The position numbers and the translations under genes were made by a program. The notes beneath the pieces are model-generated. The model saw only the letters and a program-made list of their open reading frames with translations. It was not told the DNA's origin and did no database searches. Source: Plantactinospora sp. KBS50 (GTDB lineage: Bacteria; Actinomycetota; Actinomycetes; Mycobacteriales; Micromonosporaceae). From it: a DNA stretch of 64,000 nucleotides. The stretch is taken from contig NZ_CP022961.1 of the NCBI RefSeq assembly GCF_002285795.1, forward strand, positions 3,228,001-3,292,000, read 5' to 3'. Positions 62,300 to 64,000 of this stretch are shown in pieces (the stretch's first letter is position 1; each line of letters starts with the position of its first letter).

Positions 62300-64000
62300 C
62301 GGGGCGCGTCCCCGGCGCCGAGCAGCCGGCCCAGCGCGCTGACCGGGAAGACCAGCCGGTACAGGTGGTAGTTGATGGAGAAGTCGCCCGGGAAGCCGGT
62401 GCCGGTGTAGAGGTCCTCGTCCCATCCGCCGTCCGGGCGCTGCCGCTCCACCAGCCAGCCGATCCCCCGCCAGGCGCGGTCGGTGTCGCCGGCGCCCGCG
62501 GCGTGCAGCGCGAGCAGGGCCCACGCGGTCTGCGAGGCGGTGGACGCGCCGCGGCCCCGCCAGCCCGGCTGGCGGTAGGAGCGGATGTCCTCGCCCCAGC
62601 CGCCGTCGGGGTTCTGCACCCGGCCCAGCCAGTCCAGTGCCCGGCCGACCGCCGGGTGCTCGGCCGGCAACCCGGCCGCGATCAGGGCCGGAACCGCCGC
62701 GCCGGTGCCGTAGACGTGGTTCACCCCCCACCGGCCGAACCACGAACCGTCGCGTTCCTGGGCGCGCAGCAGCCAGTCGACCCCGCGGCGGACCGCCGGG
62801 GAGCCCGCGCCGCCCTGCACCGCGAGGGCCTCCACCACGTGCGCCGTGACGTCGGCGCTGGGCGGGTCGATGACCTCGCCGAAGTCGCAGAACGGCAGGT
62901 CCCGGGCGATGCCCCGGGTGTTGTCGACGTCGAAGGCCGCCCAGCCGCCGTCCCGGCACTGCATGGCGTGCAGCCAGCGGTGGCCGCGCCGGACGGCGGC
63001 CGCGGTCGGCTCCCCCGCGCCGGCCCGGCCGAGCGCCAGCAGCACCTCGGCGGTGTCGTCGGTGTCCGGGTAGCCGTCGTTGTCGAACTCGAACGCCCAG
63101 CCGCCGCCGGGCGGCGTGCCGGGCCGGCGCACCGCCCAGTCCCCGGTCACCCGGATCTCCTCGGCCAGCAGCCAGTCGCCCGCCCGGCGCAGCGCCGGAT
63201 GTCCGGCCGGCACCCCGGCGTCGGCGAGCGCGGTCACCGCCAGCGCGGTGTCCCAGACCGGCGACTGGCACGCCTCCAGCCGCCGTACCGGCCCGGCCGG
63301 GGTGTCCTCGCGGATGGTGAACCGGTCCAACCCGGCCAGGCCGGCGCGCAGCACCGGGTGCTCCAGCGGGTAGCCGAGCAGGTGCAGGGCCAGCAGCGAG
63401 TAGACCCACGGCGGCTGGATGCCGCCCCACGAACCGTCCGCCTCCTGCCGCGCGATGATCCACTCGGCGGCCCGGCGCAGCGCGTTGCGGCGTACCGGCC
63501 CGACCGGGTGCCGGTCGTAGCCGTGCAGCACGCCGTCCAGCCGGTGCAGCCAGCCGGCCCGGGTCCGCAGCGGCGGGGCCGGCGCGGGCCGCCGGCCGGT
63601 GCGCAGTTCGGCCAGGCCGAAGCCGAGCGGCCGGATCGGGCGCAGGGTGCGGACCACCGCCAGCGGCACGATGGTCTGCCGGGCCCAGCAGGCGAAGTCG
63701 TAGATGTTCAGCGGCACCCAGCGGGGCAGCAGCACCACCTCCGGCGGTACGGCCGGCAGCGCGTCCCAGGGCCATTCGCCGAACAGCGCCAGCCAGATCC
63801 GGGTGAACACCCGGGTCCGCTCGATCCCGCCGTGGGCCAGCACGAACCGCCGGGCGCGGCGCAGGTGTTCGGCGTCGACCGGGTCGCCGGCCAGCCGCAG
63901 CGCCGCGTACGCCTCGACGGTGGTGGACAGGTCCCCCGGGCCGCCCTCGAAGGTGGCCCAGCCGCCCTCGGGCTGCTGCCGCGAGCGGATCCACCGGGCC
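62296..64000 (-). CDS. shc: Squalene-hopene cyclase, C-terminal part (runs off the window)
   Basis: Shc cyclises squalene to hopene at the membrane. About 568 residues are visible; the N-terminus lies beyond 64000. The catalytic acid motif D-x-D-D is in [16 protein letters not shown]. Many QW repeats appear ([62 protein letters not shown]), and the closing segment is [20 protein letters not shown]. It is the upstream gene of the shc - hpnG/ispH - hpnH series, joined by 4-bp overlaps. Confidence 0.96.
   Translation of the reverse strand, partial: ARWIRSRQQPEGGWATFEGGPGDLSTTVEAYAALRLAGDPVDAEHLRRARRFVLAHGGIERTRVFTRIWLALFGEWPWDALPAVPPEVVLLPRWVPLNIYDFACWARQTIVPLAVVRTLRPIRPLGFGLAELRTGRRPAPAPPLRTRAGWLHRLDGVLHGYDRHPVGPVRRNALRRAAEWIIARQEADGSWGGIQPPWVYSLLALHLLGYPLEHPVLRAGLAGLDRFTIREDTPAGPVRRLEACQSPVWDTALAVTALADAGVPAGHPALRRAGDWLLAEEIRVTGDWAVRRPGTPPGGGWAFEFDNDGYPDTDDTAEVLLALGRAGAGEPTAAAVRRGHRWLHAMQCRDGGWAAFDVDNTRGIARDLPFCDFGEVIDPPSADVTAHVVEALAVQGGAGSPAVRRGVDWLLRAQERDGSWFGRWGVNHVYGTGAAVPALIAAGLPAEHPAVGRALDWLGRVQNPDGGWGEDIRSYRQPGWRGRGASTASQTAWALLALHAAGAGDTDRAWRGIGWLVERQRPDGGWDEDLYTGTGFPGDFSINYHLYRLVFPVSALGRLLGAGDAPR

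Overview
The window reads as chromosomal DNA of a very GC-rich filamentous actinomycete. I infer the family Micromonosporaceae (Micromonospora or a close relative) from GC-saturated third codon positions, frequent GTG starts and GTGA/ATGA gene overlaps, the gene order pgsA - DUF881 - sbp - DUF881 - gcvH - garA - ftsR - bifunctional nuclease - MerR - gcvP (the order of the Mycobacterium Rv1822-Rv1832 region), ergothioneine genes and a hopanoid cluster. No prophage, insertion sequence, rRNA or CRISPR array was seen. The only RNA gene found is a selenocysteine tRNA.

Layout. 1-1.8 kb: 5' half of gcvP on the minus strand behind a glycine riboswitch. 1.9-5.4 kb: a sirtuin, then a glbN / flavohemoglobin-like / DivIVA-like operon. 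5.7-12.1 kb: the conserved growth and central-metabolism cluster. 12.3-17.3 kb: a MarR regulator, a PP2C phosphatase, a universal stress protein, an endonuclease III-like protein and small proteins. 17.4-26.3 kb: a selenium block, with selB, selA and tRNA-Sec next to a three-subunit membrane formate dehydrogenase. Its catalytic subunit carries an in-frame TGA (Sec190) followed by a SECIS-like hairpin. 26.4-29.2 kb: two paralogous secreted lysozyme-like proteins flank a divergent TetR / DUF4267 pair with two palindromic operators. 29.6-34.3 kb: L,D-transpeptidase, GNAT, LtrA and a Tat-exported 5'-nucleotidase. 34.4-39.8 kb: a cell-surface and exopolysaccharide block (LPXTG-like protein, DUF4012, glycosyltransferase, chain-length/tyrosine kinase). 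40-42.7 kb: nhaA with a structured leader, and a TMEM165/GDT1 cation transporter under a yybP-ykoY manganese riboswitch. 42.7-47 kb: egtABCD operon. 47.2-51.8 kb: Ser/Thr kinase, nucleotide-sugar dehydrogenase, zinc-finger membrane protein, PaaI thioesterase. 51.8-59.4 kb: asnB with an M15-like partner, paaK, an MFS exporter with a divergent XRE regulator, and an SDR. 59.4-64 kb: a 47-bp tandem repeat array and the hopanoid operon shc - hpnG/ispH fusion - hpnH.

The most notable items are the self-contained selenoprotein formate dehydrogenase locus, an HpnG-IspH fusion inside the hopanoid operon, the nhaA leader with two mutually exclusive hairpins, and a repeated pattern in which the last codons and stop of a gene are tandemly duplicated downstream (four genes within 8 kb). 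At least three genes (marR, ltrA, the tyrosine kinase) show a single-base loss in a G/C run, and three more have doubtful ends or starts of the same kind. Sequencing or assembly error is therefore a serious alternative to biological decay.
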